Assembly (NCBI RefSeq): GCF_001895265.1
Contig: NZ_CP016796.1
Span: forward strand, 496,001 to 560,000
Direction: 5' to 3'
Source: Francisella uliginis
GTDB taxonomy: Bacteria; Pseudomonadota; Gammaproteobacteria; Francisellales; Francisellaceae
DNA: 64,000 nt
A model generated the notes under the pieces. The model worked only from the letters and a program-made list of their open reading frames with translations, was not told where the DNA came from and ran no database searches. A program made the translations under genes and the position numbers. Positions 35,450 to 44,143 of this stretch are shown here, in pieces (position 1 is the stretch's first letter; each line of letters starts with the position of its first letter).

Positions 35450-35764
35450 ATGAATATTTTAAAAAAACTAACAGTAGTAAGTTTAGCATCAGTATTGATG
35501 TGTGGTGTGTCTTTTGCGGATGCTAGTGATCAAGCACAGGCTGCAGCAGCTAATAATTCTACGGTGACTCAAGCAACAGCTAAAGCAAGTGATGTTAGTA
35601 GTACGGCTAAAAAAGGAAATGCTAGAACATCACGTGAGTTTGTGTCTCCAATAAGAAAGAATAGATTAGAGCGTCGCGTAGACAGAAGACAATCTATGTT
35701 TGGTTCAGATAAACAGGATGCTTCTACTAAAGCAGCTGCTAGTAAAGCAAATCAATCATCTTAA
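35450..35764 (+). CDS. Small secreted basic protein, unknown function
   Basis: The 104-residue protein has a clear signal peptide (MNILKKLTVVSLASVLMCGVSFA, cleaved before DASDQ). The mature part of about 80 residues is low in complexity: Ala/Ser/Thr-rich ends flank a basic core (TSREFVSPIRKNRLERRVDRRQ). No Cys or recognised fold remains. It is single, with its own strong promoter and good AAGGAGAA ribosome site, so expression may be high. I assign no function; a periplasmic or surface role is likely. Similar small proteins appear to be confined to this genus, but this could not be searched. Confidence 0.75.
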   Translation: MNILKKLTVVSLASVLMCGVSFADASDQAQAAAANNSTVTQATAKASDVSSTAKKGNARTSREFVSPIRKNRLERRVDRRQSMFGSDKQDASTKAAASKANQSS

Positions 35765-35875
35765 TATATAAAATTGTCAAAAATGATCTTTTTAGATCTG
35801 AAATATTCCTACATTAATTTAGTCTATAACTTTTAATTTTTTTTAAATATACAGGCCTTTTGTTGTTTATAATAA

Positions 35876-35904
35876 ATAACATTCCTAATTATTTTTGTTA
35901 TAAT
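35876..35904 (+). promoter_or_regulatory. Candidate promoter of the LpoB-like operon
   Basis: ATAACA (35876-35881) and TATAAT (35899-35904) are 17 bases apart and lie about 30 bases before the start at 35935. The -10 is perfect; the -35 matches four of six. Confidence 0.45.
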
Positions 35905-35934
35905 CGCTATATAAGTGTTTTTTAATAAAAATAT

Positions 35935-36540
35935 ATGAAAAGAAAACTTTTAATAACTATCGCCTGTGCAGGCACATTATTAACTCTTAACTCATGTAGC
36001 ACCAAAGTAGCATATGAAAATCCAGATAGTGTTGATACAACATCAATAGATTTTAGTTCTACTGACTTACAAGCAATTACTAAGAAAATGGCTGATGAGA
36101 TGCTTAATTCTCGTGGAGTTAAGAAAATTACAGCTATGGATACACCGACTTTATTTTTCAGTAATATCCGTAATGAAACAAATGAGCATATTAATACAAC
36201 GATGTTGTCAAACACTGTTCAAACTCAAATTGTCAATTCAGGATTGTTCCAAGTAACAGATATGACTCAAATTAAAAATATCCGCGAGCAATTAGGTTAT
36301 CAAGCCAATAGTGGTATGGTTGATCAAAGTACAGCTACTAAGATAGGTCATAATATAGGCGCTAGATACATGGTATATGGTAGTATTCAAGATATTAATA
36401 ATACTAGTGTTGATAAAGATAGAAAATCTAAATTCTTCTTAGCTACTTTGAAGATGCTGGATTTAAAAACAAATTTAATTGTATGGCAAGGTGAAAAACA
36501 AATTCTTAAATCTCAGACAAGATCTATGTTTGGTTGGTAG
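35935..36540 (+). CDS. lpoB: LpoB-type lipoprotein (penicillin-binding protein activator family)
   Basis: The 201-residue protein has a lipoprotein signal (LLITIACAGTLLTLNSC). The domain after it follows LpoB: DLQAITKKMADEMLNSRG, TPTLFFSNIRNETNEHINTTMLSNTVQTQIVNSGLFQVTD (in parts), IREQLGYQANSGMVDQSTATKIGHNIGARYMVYGSIQDI, and LKMLDLKTNLIVWQGEKQI. In E. coli LpoB activates the peptidoglycan synthase PBP1B from the outer membrane. Here it begins a four-gene operon with proteins of related fold and no PBP gene nearby, so it may serve a different envelope assembly. The start has little ribosome site sequence. Confidence 0.8.
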   Translation: MKRKLLITIACAGTLLTLNSCSTKVAYENPDSVDTTSIDFSSTDLQAITKKMADEMLNSRGVKKITAMDTPTLFFSNIRNETNEHINTTMLSNTVQTQIVNSGLFQVTDMTQIKNIREQLGYQANSGMVDQSTATKIGHNIGARYMVYGSIQDINNTSVDKDRKSKFFLATLKMLDLKTNLIVWQGEKQILKSQTRSMFGW

Positions 36541-36564
36541 TGTTTGAAAACAGGAGAAACCTCT

Positions 36565-38043
36565 ATGAAAAAGAAAATTATAGCTTCATTAATAGCTTCA
36601 TCATTAATAGCTAGCCCTTTATTTGCTGAAGACTCTAACATGCAAAAATCTAATATTGAAAGCTCAGGGTCATCACAGAAACTATCTCAAACTAAGGGTT
36701 CGCAGCCTCAGCAGCAGTCAAAGTCTGATATGAGTACAGATATTGCTACTTTGAACAATGGTATTTCTTCTAAAGCTGCTCCTTTTGTTGCAGAAAATGC
36801 TGATGTTGATAGTAGATCTGCTGAGCAAATTTTAAGTGATATGATGGAAGGTTATATCGATCAAAATGACCTAAGAGATAAATATGAATATGTTGGCTCA
36901 GCTATTGGTACAGCTTCTGTAAACCAAACGAATTCAAATTATGTTGATAGTGCGCAAATGGCGTTTGAGAAAGCATTAATAAAAGCACAGGCTGATTATA
37001 TATCATTTATTTCTGCAAACACTAAAGTTGATAAAAGCTTTAGCGTTGATAGTACCCAAGGTTCTGGAGCAAATGAAATAAATACAGATTCAGATAAGCC
37101 TAAAGAGGGTACACAAGCAGCTATCGATGCTAAACAAAAAGCATTAGAAGAGGTGAAACTTGATAAACAACTTAAAGAACAAGGTTTAGATCCTAATAGT
37201 TTCACATCTGTTTCAGAAAAGAAAAAAGCTCTTTTAAGTCAACAAATGACGATAAAAAGCTTAACTACAGGGTTTGGTAATCTATCAGGTCTACTTCCTA
37301 TCAAGACTTTTGTTGTTGAGAAAAACGGTAACGCTGCCATTGGTGTAGTTGTTATTTACTCAGCGAAAATCAAAGGAATGTTCGAAGATATTAAACATGG
37401 TAACGAGCCAGTAATAGTTGGTAAGGGTGGTGAGTCACCATCAGTTTTATATAAAGATAAAACTGGTGAAGATATGATGGGAGATTATGGTATTAGAGTA
37501 GGGTTTGGTAAAGATAATAAACCATACATTCTATCTTATGGTCAAGGTTCATATACTGGCCCTAATATTCAAGGCGTGTCATCAGGTGATTATGGATACA
37601 AACAAGCTGCTATTATGGCAAGAGCGAATCTTGTTACTTTGATAGCAGGACAGATGTCAACAAAAGAAGCCTTAACGATGTCAGAGAATATTTCTAGCAC
37701 GTTAGCAAAAAATACTAAAACAGAACAAACGCGTAGAATAGATGCTACAGATATTGAAAAGACTCTATCTACTTATTATAAGACTCAAGCGAACCTAGAT
37801 ATTGTTGGTCTTAAAACGGTAAAAAGATGGCGCTATCAATTACCAAGTACAAAAAATACGGTTTATGGTGTTGTGCTTAAATGGAACCCTGATCAAGTAG
37901 CAACAGCTAAAAAAATCAAAAACTTTAATTATGATGAATATCGTAAACAACATACAAAATCACCGGCAGATTCTAAGAGCTCTCTAGATGGAAAAATAGT
38001 TATTAGACAAAGTGATGATAATAAATATCTAAATCAGTTTTAA
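36565..38043 (+). CDS. Secreted protein with two LPP20-like segments (DUF6844-like)
   Basis: The start is placed at ATG 36565, after a CAGGAGAAA ribosome site; a TTG at 36544 in frame is unlikely. A signal peptide (MKKKIIASLIASSLIASPLFA) and a Ser/Gln-rich stretch precede two segments with the same pattern, a Gly-rich strand, then a helix AFEKALIKAQADYISFI and, much later, QAAIMARANLVTLIAG. Both are followed by charged helices. This pattern recalls LPP20/FlgP-type lipoprotein domains, but the protein lacks a lipobox. The second half continues into a strand pair ending YGVVLKWNPDQ. The family may be DUF6844; this is recalled, not checked. It lies 24 bases after lpoB. Confidence 0.7.
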   Translation: MKKKIIASLIASSLIASPLFAEDSNMQKSNIESSGSSQKLSQTKGSQPQQQSKSDMSTDIATLNNGISSKAAPFVAENADVDSRSAEQILSDMMEGYIDQNDLRDKYEYVGSAIGTASVNQTNSNYVDSAQMAFEKALIKAQADYISFISANTKVDKSFSVDSTQGSGANEINTDSDKPKEGTQAAIDAKQKALEEVKLDKQLKEQGLDPNSFTSVSEKKKALLSQQMTIKSLTTGFGNLSGLLPIKTFVVEKNGNAAIGVVVIYSAKIKGMFEDIKHGNEPVIVGKGGESPSVLYKDKTGEDMMGDYGIRVGFGKDNKPYILSYGQGSYTGPNIQGVSSGDYGYKQAAIMARANLVTLIAGQMSTKEALTMSENISSTLAKNTKTEQTRRIDATDIEKTLSTYYKTQANLDIVGLKTVKRWRYQLPSTKNTVYGVVLKWNPDQVATAKKIKNFNYDEYRKQHTKSPADSKSSLDGKIVIRQSDDNKYLNQF

Positions 38044-38052
38044 GGTTTAAGA

Positions 38053-39039
38053 ATGAAAAAAGCTTTAATTTCTTCTCTAGTATTTTGTGTGTTTCTATTT
38101 TCATCATCAGCTTTTGCAAAAGCTGATTCTTCTGGTAGCTCAACACTCGTTTCAGGTAGCTCTATTGCTAAATCCGATAGTACTAATGTTAGTTCTGGCA
38201 GTTCTATTAAGTATAAAGGGGTGGATGAACGAAGTAACCTAAAAATGTTTAAAGTTGCGATTCTACCATTTGATGCTCATAATGCTAAGATAAATGCAGA
38301 TATGGGCATAAAACAGTTACAAGATGGTTTAAATAATATCATTATAGCGCAGATTACTCAGTCACGTAAATTTAGAGTATCGAATCGTGATGCAAAAGAC
38401 CAAAAAGCATACGAGAAAGAAGTTCAACGAATAATGAATTCTGATACAGATAATGAAAGTGCTAAGCTTAACAAGAAGATCGGTGCTGACTTCATACTTA
38501 CGGGAGATATTCTAAGTTTAAATGTTAGCAAAAAACAGACTTCATATTATGGTGAGAAGTTTACCTCATATCACGTATCTGCAAGTGTTGCATATCGTAT
38601 GGTAGAGTTAGCAACAATGGAAGTTAAATGGTCAAATGTTGTAACGATAAACGTTCCTGCTAATATTGCTAATCAGTATGTCGAGTCTAATAATGGTAAC
38701 TATTCTGAATTATTAAGCTACCTTGGTAAAAGGTTTGGAAAAATTATATCTGATCAAATTATTGGCGCTATATATCCTTTACAGGTATTAAGAGTTGATG
38801 ATGGAGTGGTATATTTTAATCAAGGTGGTAATAGGGTTATTAAAGGTAATATTTATGAAATTCGCCAAGAAGGAGGTATTACAACAGATCCTGCAACAGA
38901 TCAGCATATAGTGCTTGATGGTAAAGTTTTAGCGAAAGTAAGAATCACAGATGTAATGCCTAAATATTCTACAGGTATTGTAATTGATGGCAGTTTATCA
39001 AAAATTCACAAAGGCTTACGCGCATATCTAACTAAATAA
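38053..39039 (+). CDS. CsgG-like periplasmic protein
   Basis: The 328-residue protein has a signal peptide (KKALISSLVFCVFLFSSSAFA) without lipobox, a Ser/Gly repeat region (SSGSSTLVSGSS and a second similar SSGSS), and a CsgG/LpoB-fold domain: FKVAILPFDAHNAKINADMG, LNNIIIAQITQSRKFRVSNR, LNKKIGADFILTGDILSL, VAYRMVELATMEVKW. The last 90 residues form a second strand-rich domain (VLRVDDGVVYFNQGGNRVIKGNIYEIRQEG), reminiscent of the FlgT C-terminal region. CsgG makes the curli pore in other bacteria, but the other curli genes are absent, so an assembly scaffold is more likely than curli export. It is 9 bases after the preceding gene. Confidence 0.72.
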   Translation: MKKALISSLVFCVFLFSSSAFAKADSSGSSTLVSGSSIAKSDSTNVSSGSSIKYKGVDERSNLKMFKVAILPFDAHNAKINADMGIKQLQDGLNNIIIAQITQSRKFRVSNRDAKDQKAYEKEVQRIMNSDTDNESAKLNKKIGADFILTGDILSLNVSKKQTSYYGEKFTSYHVSASVAYRMVELATMEVKWSNVVTINVPANIANQYVESNNGNYSELLSYLGKRFGKIISDQIIGAIYPLQVLRVDDGVVYFNQGGNRVIKGNIYEIRQEGGITTDPATDQHIVLDGKVLAKVRITDVMPKYSTGIVIDGSLSKIHKGLRAYLTK

Positions 39040-39043
39040 AACT

Positions 39044-40426
39044 ATGAAACTTAAACTTTCTCTTTTATCTTGTCTGTGTCTAATTCTATCTAGTTGTGCT
39101 ACTTTTAGTGGTAGTCACCCACATCAAATGGCTAAAGTAAAGAAAAGTATAGATGAAGATCATCCACGAATGATAGAGGCAAGTTTTTTAGAAAATTTTG
39201 ATACTAATGGTATAAATGAATCTCTTGATTACTTAGAAACGGGAAGATTTGAGCAACTTCTAAAAAATGATCGCCTATCTTTATACAAATACTCAAAAGC
39301 AACAGATTATGTAACTAAATCAGAATTTGAAGCAAAAATTAGAGTCAGAAATATTTTAAAAGATGCTCAAGCAACTTTAACAAGTGATAGAGAGAGATAT
39401 TACTATATATCAGACTATGAAGTAACTTTTTTATATGCTTATCAGGCTCTTAATTATTTAATGAAGCATGATCTTGAAAATGCTGCAGTAAGTATTAGAA
39501 ATCTTTCATATGCACAATATGCAACTTTTGAATCAAAAAATTTATCAAGTAATAGTAATCTAAGTAATTATAATCAGGTTAACTCAAATAAAGTTTATTC
39601 TGATTTATCAAGCTCAAAGCAGTATAGGCAGCTATATAACATAGCTAATAAGGCTAGTAACTCTTATGAAAATGGCTTTGGCTACTATTTGGCCGCTATT
39701 ATTTATCAATCATATGATACGAATTTAAACAATGCTAATCTTTCAATGAAAAATGCATTGCGAGTTATTCCTGATAATCCATATGTCCAAAGAGATTATG
39801 CACAGATACATGAAGCTTTTAATCAAGGGGGAAATGTTTATAAAAAAGGACAAGGTAAACTTGTTGTAATATATGAAAATGGTTGGGTTGAGCCAATACA
39901 AAAATTTGATTTACCTATTGTTATATTTGTCCAGTATGCAGGTGTGCAAAAGATTTCACTTCCATACTATGCACCTTATAATCTCGGGAGGCCTGCTGAT
40001 GTAACTGTGTATCAGGATGATGATGAGGTTACTCAAGGCCAAACTGCTTTACTGGTAGATACAACAGCAATGGCAGCAAAATCTTTATCTGACAGATATT
40101 CTATGATTGTCACTCGTGAAATATTACGATTAATAACAAAAACAACAATGTCTGTTGCAGCTATAAGAGCATCAGGTGATTATGGAGCTTTAGCAGCTAT
40201 TGGGACATCAGTATATAATTTAGCGACAACTTCTGCTGATCAAAGAAGTTGGAATCTTTTGCCACGAAATGTTGATCTTTACTCAACAGATTTAGATCAA
40301 GGTCAATATACTATAAGAGTAGATAACAAGATAGAGAAGATTTCAGTTGAGCCTCAGAGGGTAACTTTAGTCTGGGTTGTTAAAGAGCAAAGGTTTGAGA
40401 AAGTTTTATTTAACGGTGTTTTGTGA
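39044..40426 (+). CDS. TPR-like lipoprotein, COG3014 type
   Basis: The 460-residue protein has a lipoprotein signal with lipobox LSSC (LSLLSCLCLILSSC). A helical, TPR-like region follows (LENFDTNGINESLDYLETGRFEQLLKND, YYISDYEVTFLYAYQALNYLMKHDLENAAVSIRNL in part), then a conserved block GQGKLVVIYENGWVEPIQKFDLPIVIF and a C-terminal strand region (QGQYTIRVDNKIEKISVEPQRVTLVWVV). The COG3014 family is found next to LpoB-type genes in several gamma-proteobacteria and its role is not known. It is four bases after the CsgG-like gene and ends the operon; 264 bases follow before the next gene. Confidence 0.72.
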   Translation: MKLKLSLLSCLCLILSSCATFSGSHPHQMAKVKKSIDEDHPRMIEASFLENFDTNGINESLDYLETGRFEQLLKNDRLSLYKYSKATDYVTKSEFEAKIRVRNILKDAQATLTSDRERYYYISDYEVTFLYAYQALNYLMKHDLENAAVSIRNLSYAQYATFESKNLSSNSNLSNYNQVNSNKVYSDLSSSKQYRQLYNIANKASNSYENGFGYYLAAIIYQSYDTNLNNANLSMKNALRVIPDNPYVQRDYAQIHEAFNQGGNVYKKGQGKLVVIYENGWVEPIQKFDLPIVIFVQYAGVQKISLPYYAPYNLGRPADVTVYQDDDEVTQGQTALLVDTTAMAAKSLSDRYSMIVTREILRLITKTTMSVAAIRASGDYGALAAIGTSVYNLATTSADQRSWNLLPRNVDLYSTDLDQGQYTIRVDNKIEKISVEPQRVTLVWVVKEQRFEKVLFNGVL

Positions 40427-40612
40427 TTTAAACTAGCTCGACCAAGTTAAATAATTCCATCAAATAAATTTATTTTTTTAAATTTACCTTTAAATTATCT
40501 TACAAGTATAATAAAGTTAAACATTATTTCCTTATTCGAAATAAGAAAGTTATAAGCTTAATCCTTTTTAAAGCTGTTATTATTGTAATATTAGACTATT
40601 TTACTGAATAAG

Positions 40613-40618
40613 TATAAT
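40613..40618 (+). promoter_or_regulatory. Candidate -10 box for the ornithine cyclodeaminase operon
   Basis: A perfect TATAAT lies 73 bases before the ATG at 40691 in an otherwise empty A/T-rich gap (40427-40690). The best -35 candidate 16 bases upstream (TTAGAC) is weak, so only the -10 is proposed. Confidence 0.3.
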
Positions 40619-40690
40619 ATCCTATTGCTTTACAATTTAAACTTTCTAAAATTTAAGTATTACATTAAATAAAATATTTTTGGAGAAAAT

Positions 40691-41707
40691 ATGAGAATTT
40701 TATCAGTCCAAGATATGGCTAGAATAGTTGAGAAACATGGGTTTAATAATTTTATAAAAGATCTTGTGAATTATACAAAAGAAGATTTTGTTAGATGGAG
40801 TGAATTTGATAAGTCTCCAAGGTATGCAGCACATGTGCCAGGCGGAGTTTTAGAGCTTATGCCAACAGCTGATAATAAGCTTTTCACTTATAAGTGTGTT
40901 AACGGTCATCCAGCAAACCCTTTTGATGGTAAACAGACTGTTGTAGCGACAGGCCAATTGAATGAAATTAAATATGGTTATCCTTTGTTAATATCTGAAA
41001 TGACGGTTCTTACTGCGTTAAGAACAGCGGCAGCTACTGTTATGGCAACAGATTACTTAGCTCGCAAAGATAGTAAAACTATGGCATTAATAGGAACAGG
41101 TGCACAAAGTGAATTTCAAACTTTAGCTCATAAGTTAATACGTCCGATAGAAACAGTTAAATACTATGATACAGATTCTGAGGCTATGAAAAAATATGCT
41201 AATAATATGAAAGATGTAGATCTTGAATTTATAGCATGCGATAGTGCGAAAGAGGCTTGTCAAGATGCTGACATTATAGTTGTTTGTACAGCTTGTAAAC
41301 TTCATGCAGTTGTTATTGAAAATGATTGGGTGAAAGAAGGTGTACATATTAGTGGTCTAGGAGGAGATTGTCCTGGTAAGACTGAATTAGATATGAGTAT
41401 TCTTTTTAGAGGTAAGGTAGTTGTTGAATATAAAGAACAATCTATGATTGAAGGTGAAATACAAAACTTATCTCCTCAAGAAGTTGAAAAAGTTTTACAT
41501 GCAGAAGTATGGGAAATTTTGACAGGTAAGAAGAAAGGCCGTGAGAGTGATGATGAGATCACTATTTATGATTCAGTTGGTTTTGCAGTAGAGGATTTTT
41601 CAGCTTTACGCTTAACTCTAGATTTAGCTGAAAAATATGATATAGGTAGTCAAATGGATATGGTTCCACCAATAAAAGATCCAAAAAATTTGTTTTCTGC
41701 ATTATAA
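40691..41707 (+). CDS. ocd: Ornithine cyclodeaminase
   Basis: The 338-residue protein belongs to the ornithine cyclodeaminase / mu-crystallin family: substrate region SPRYAAHVPGGVLELMPTADN, FTYKCVNGHPANP, TVLTALRTAAATVMATDYLA, and the NAD-binding ALIGTGAQSEFQTLA. It ends in a family-like region with DSVGFAVEDFSALRLTLDLAEKY. The enzyme turns L-ornithine to L-proline and ammonia. Arginase follows 25 bases later, so the pair would take arginine through ornithine to proline and urea. A TTGGAGAA ribosome site precedes the start. Alternative activities in this family exist (for example alanine dehydrogenase, ketimine reductase), but the operon supports ornithine. Confidence 0.9.
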   Translation: MRILSVQDMARIVEKHGFNNFIKDLVNYTKEDFVRWSEFDKSPRYAAHVPGGVLELMPTADNKLFTYKCVNGHPANPFDGKQTVVATGQLNEIKYGYPLLISEMTVLTALRTAAATVMATDYLARKDSKTMALIGTGAQSEFQTLAHKLIRPIETVKYYDTDSEAMKKYANNMKDVDLEFIACDSAKEACQDADIIVVCTACKLHAVVIENDWVKEGVHISGLGGDCPGKTELDMSILFRGKVVVEYKEQSMIEGEIQNLSPQEVEKVLHAEVWEILTGKKKGRESDDEITIYDSVGFAVEDFSALRLTLDLAEKYDIGSQMDMVPPIKDPKNLFSAL

Positions 41708-41732
41708 GTTTTGATTTTTATAGGAGATTTTT

Positions 41733-42602
41733 ATGAAAAAAGTAGAAGCTATTGGTATTGGAATTGGTAATGCAGGTAGAGAGATAGGATGTGGTAGAGC
41801 TCCTTATACTCTTTTAAATGAGCTTAAAGATAGAAGAATAGATGCTCAGATTTTTAATTATATTGGCGGTAGAACAGAAGTAGAAACTATGAGTAGATAC
41901 TTTACTAATATTGCTAAAAAAGTATCAGAAACCCTTAATGAAGGCAAGTTTCCTTTGGCTCTTGGTGGTGATCATTCATGTGCAATCGCGACATGGAGTG
42001 GAGTTTATGATTACTTGAAAGATCAAAAGAAAGATATGGGACTTATATGGATAGATGCTCATATGGATAGCCATAGACCAGATACTTCTGATACAGGAAA
42101 TATTCATGGTATGCCAGTTGCTCATCTTTTAGGTTATGGTTATGAAGAGTTAACCAGTATTCTTAACAAAAACCCTAAATTAAAGCCTGAAAATATCGTA
42201 TTTTTTGGGATTCGTTCATATGAGCAACCCGAAAGAGAACTTTTAGAAAAGTTAGGAGTTAAAGTTTATTATCAGTCAGATTTGACTGATAGAAATTTTG
42301 AAGATTTATTTTTACAAGAGTTTGAACGTCTAGAGAGAGCAACAGAAGGTAATGTCGGTATTAGTTTTGATCTAGATGGATTAGACCCAACTAATCTTGA
42401 TGCAGTGGGAACACCTGTTGAGAATGGTATAGATCCTCAAGTATTTTATAAGACGATTGAAAAAATTAATTTCCATAGTTTAGTGTGTTTTGAGGTTGCT
42501 GAGTATAATCCTCTAATTGACAAGACTAAAGTATCTCTAAATTATATGACAAAACTACTTAGGTTAATTGAGAGTAGTGTAAAAAATCTTCCTCAAAAAT
42601 AG
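41733..42602 (+). CDS. rocF: Arginase
   Basis: The 289-residue ureohydrolase has all metal-binding motifs: LALGGDHSCAIAT, IWIDAHMDSHRPDTSDTGNIHGMP, and ISFDLDGLDPTNLDAVGTPVENGI. The NIHGMP and GTPVENG forms match arginases rather than agmatinases. It hydrolyses arginine to ornithine and urea with two Mn ions. The start has an excellent TAGGAGATTTTT ribosome site identical to that of icd. It lies directly after ornithine cyclodeaminase and likely feeds it. Arginine use in an intracellular bacterium could also compete for host arginine, an inference only. Confidence 0.93.
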   Translation: MKKVEAIGIGIGNAGREIGCGRAPYTLLNELKDRRIDAQIFNYIGGRTEVETMSRYFTNIAKKVSETLNEGKFPLALGGDHSCAIATWSGVYDYLKDQKKDMGLIWIDAHMDSHRPDTSDTGNIHGMPVAHLLGYGYEELTSILNKNPKLKPENIVFFGIRSYEQPERELLEKLGVKVYYQSDLTDRNFEDLFLQEFERLERATEGNVGISFDLDGLDPTNLDAVGTPVENGIDPQVFYKTIEKINFHSLVCFEVAEYNPLIDKTKVSLNYMTKLLRLIESSVKNLPQK

Positions 42603-42664
42603 TTTATATATAAAAGTTCTGTTAATATTAATATTTATTAAGTCTCTATAAATTTATCATCCTA

Positions 42665-44077
42665 ATGAATTGTGATAGTAATATTCTTTTGATGACAGAT
42701 AGTTATAAACATTCTCATCCTTTTCAATACCCGGATGATACTAATTATCTTCATTTTTATTTAGAAAGTCGCGGTGCAGCAAATCCTAATTTAGGAGCCC
42801 ACACGCGATTTTTTGGTTTACAGTACTATATAAAAGAATATCTCTCTAAACCGATAACATATCAGATGATTGATGAAGCTGAGAGCATTATAAAAGCTCA
42901 TGGTCTGACATTCTATAGATCAGGCTTTGAGAGAATAGTTGAAAAGCATAATGGTTTTTTACCAGTTAGGATTAGAGCTGTAGCTGAAGGAAGTATGGTA
43001 CCATTTAAAAATGTTTTAATGACTATTGAAAGTACAGATCCTGAACTGCCTTGGTTACCTGGCATATTAGAAACTCTATTTTTAAAAGTATGGTACCCAA
43101 CAACAGTAGCAACTATTAGTTTTAATATTAAAAAAGTTATTAAAGAGTATCTGTTAGAAACAGCTGATAGTCTTGATAAGCTTGGATTTATGTTGCATGA
43201 CTTTGGCTATCGTGGAGTTTCCTCAGAAGAGTCTGCTGCAATTGGCGGAGCTGCTCATTTAACTAATTTCTTAGGGACAGATACTTTAGCAACACTACAT
43301 TTTTGTAAAAAATACTATAATGAAGATGTTGCTGGCTTTTCAATTCCTGCAAGCGAGCATTCAACAATAACTAGTTGGGGTGTTGGATCAGAATGTGAGC
43401 GACAAGCTTTTGAAAATATGATAGAACAATTTGGCGATAACAGTGTTTTATATGCTTGTGTTTCTGATAGCTGGGATTTTAAAAAAGCTATTCAAACTTG
43501 GATTGATCTAAAAGAGAAGGTTAAAGCGAAAAAAGCCAACTTAGTTATTCGTCCTGATTCTGGTGATGCTGTGGATAATATTATCTACGCATTAAAAGAG
43601 CTTGAGAAGGCATATGGAAGCATAACTAATTCAAAAGGCTATAAAGTGTTAGAAAAAGTAGCTTTAATTCAAGGTGATGGTGTGAGTATTAGCTTAGCCA
43701 AAAAGATCTTAAATGCTATGAAAGAAAATGGTTTTTCAGCTGAAAATATTGCATTTGGTATGGGTGGAGCATTGTTGCAAGGAAATTTTGAATCTTCTAT
43801 TAATAGAGATAGTTTTAAATTTGCGATTAAATGTTCTGCTATTAGAAGAGCGGATACTATTTCTGGAGTTAAGAAAGAACCTGTTACTGATTTATCTAAA
43901 AAATCAAAAGAGGGTCGTCTAGATCTTATAAAAGATGAAAATGGTAATTACAAGACAATTAAATTAGATGAAAATTATGCTTTGGGAAAGTATCATCCTC
44001 AAAGTCAGCTAAAAACATATTATGAAGATGGGAAAATACTTTTTGAACAAAGTTTAGAACAAATTCGTAATATTTAA
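42665..44077 (+). CDS. nadV: Nicotinamide phosphoribosyltransferase
   Basis: The 470-residue protein resembles NAMPT/NadV: ILLMTDSYKHSHPFQYPDDTNYLHFYLESRG at the start, FGLQYYIKEYL, LPVRIRAVAEGSMVPFKNVLMTIESTDPELPWLPGILETLFLKVWYPTTVAT (in parts), HDFGYRGVSSEESAAIGGAAHLTNFLGTDTL, SIPASEHSTITSWG, VIRPDSGD and FGMGGALLQ. It converts nicotinamide and PRPP to NMN, a one-step salvage without deamidation. Francisella is already known for an NMN-based NAD route through an NMN synthetase, and this enzyme would feed the same NMN pool. It follows arginase by 62 bases and may be transcribed separately. Confidence 0.93.
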   Translation: MNCDSNILLMTDSYKHSHPFQYPDDTNYLHFYLESRGAANPNLGAHTRFFGLQYYIKEYLSKPITYQMIDEAESIIKAHGLTFYRSGFERIVEKHNGFLPVRIRAVAEGSMVPFKNVLMTIESTDPELPWLPGILETLFLKVWYPTTVATISFNIKKVIKEYLLETADSLDKLGFMLHDFGYRGVSSEESAAIGGAAHLTNFLGTDTLATLHFCKKYYNEDVAGFSIPASEHSTITSWGVGSECERQAFENMIEQFGDNSVLYACVSDSWDFKKAIQTWIDLKEKVKAKKANLVIRPDSGDAVDNIIYALKELEKAYGSITNSKGYKVLEKVALIQGDGVSISLAKKILNAMKENGFSAENIAFGMGGALLQGNFESSINRDSFKFAIKCSAIRRADTISGVKKEPVTDLSKKSKEGRLDLIKDENGNYKTIKLDENYALGKYHPQSQLKTYYEDGKILFEQSLEQIRNI

Positions 44078-44143
44078 TAAAAGATTGATTTTATAGTTAT
44101 ATAAATGATATCTTAATACACTAGTAAAATTAAGGAAATAATC

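Noticed and set aside
38053-39039. A curli secretion system
   Set aside because: No CsgA, CsgB, CsgE or CsgF-like genes are in the operon; only the fold is shared.
40440-40500. AAATAAATTTATTT followed by T residues as a terminator after the COG3014 gene
   Set aside because: The stem contains only A-T pairs and could not stop polymerase reliably.
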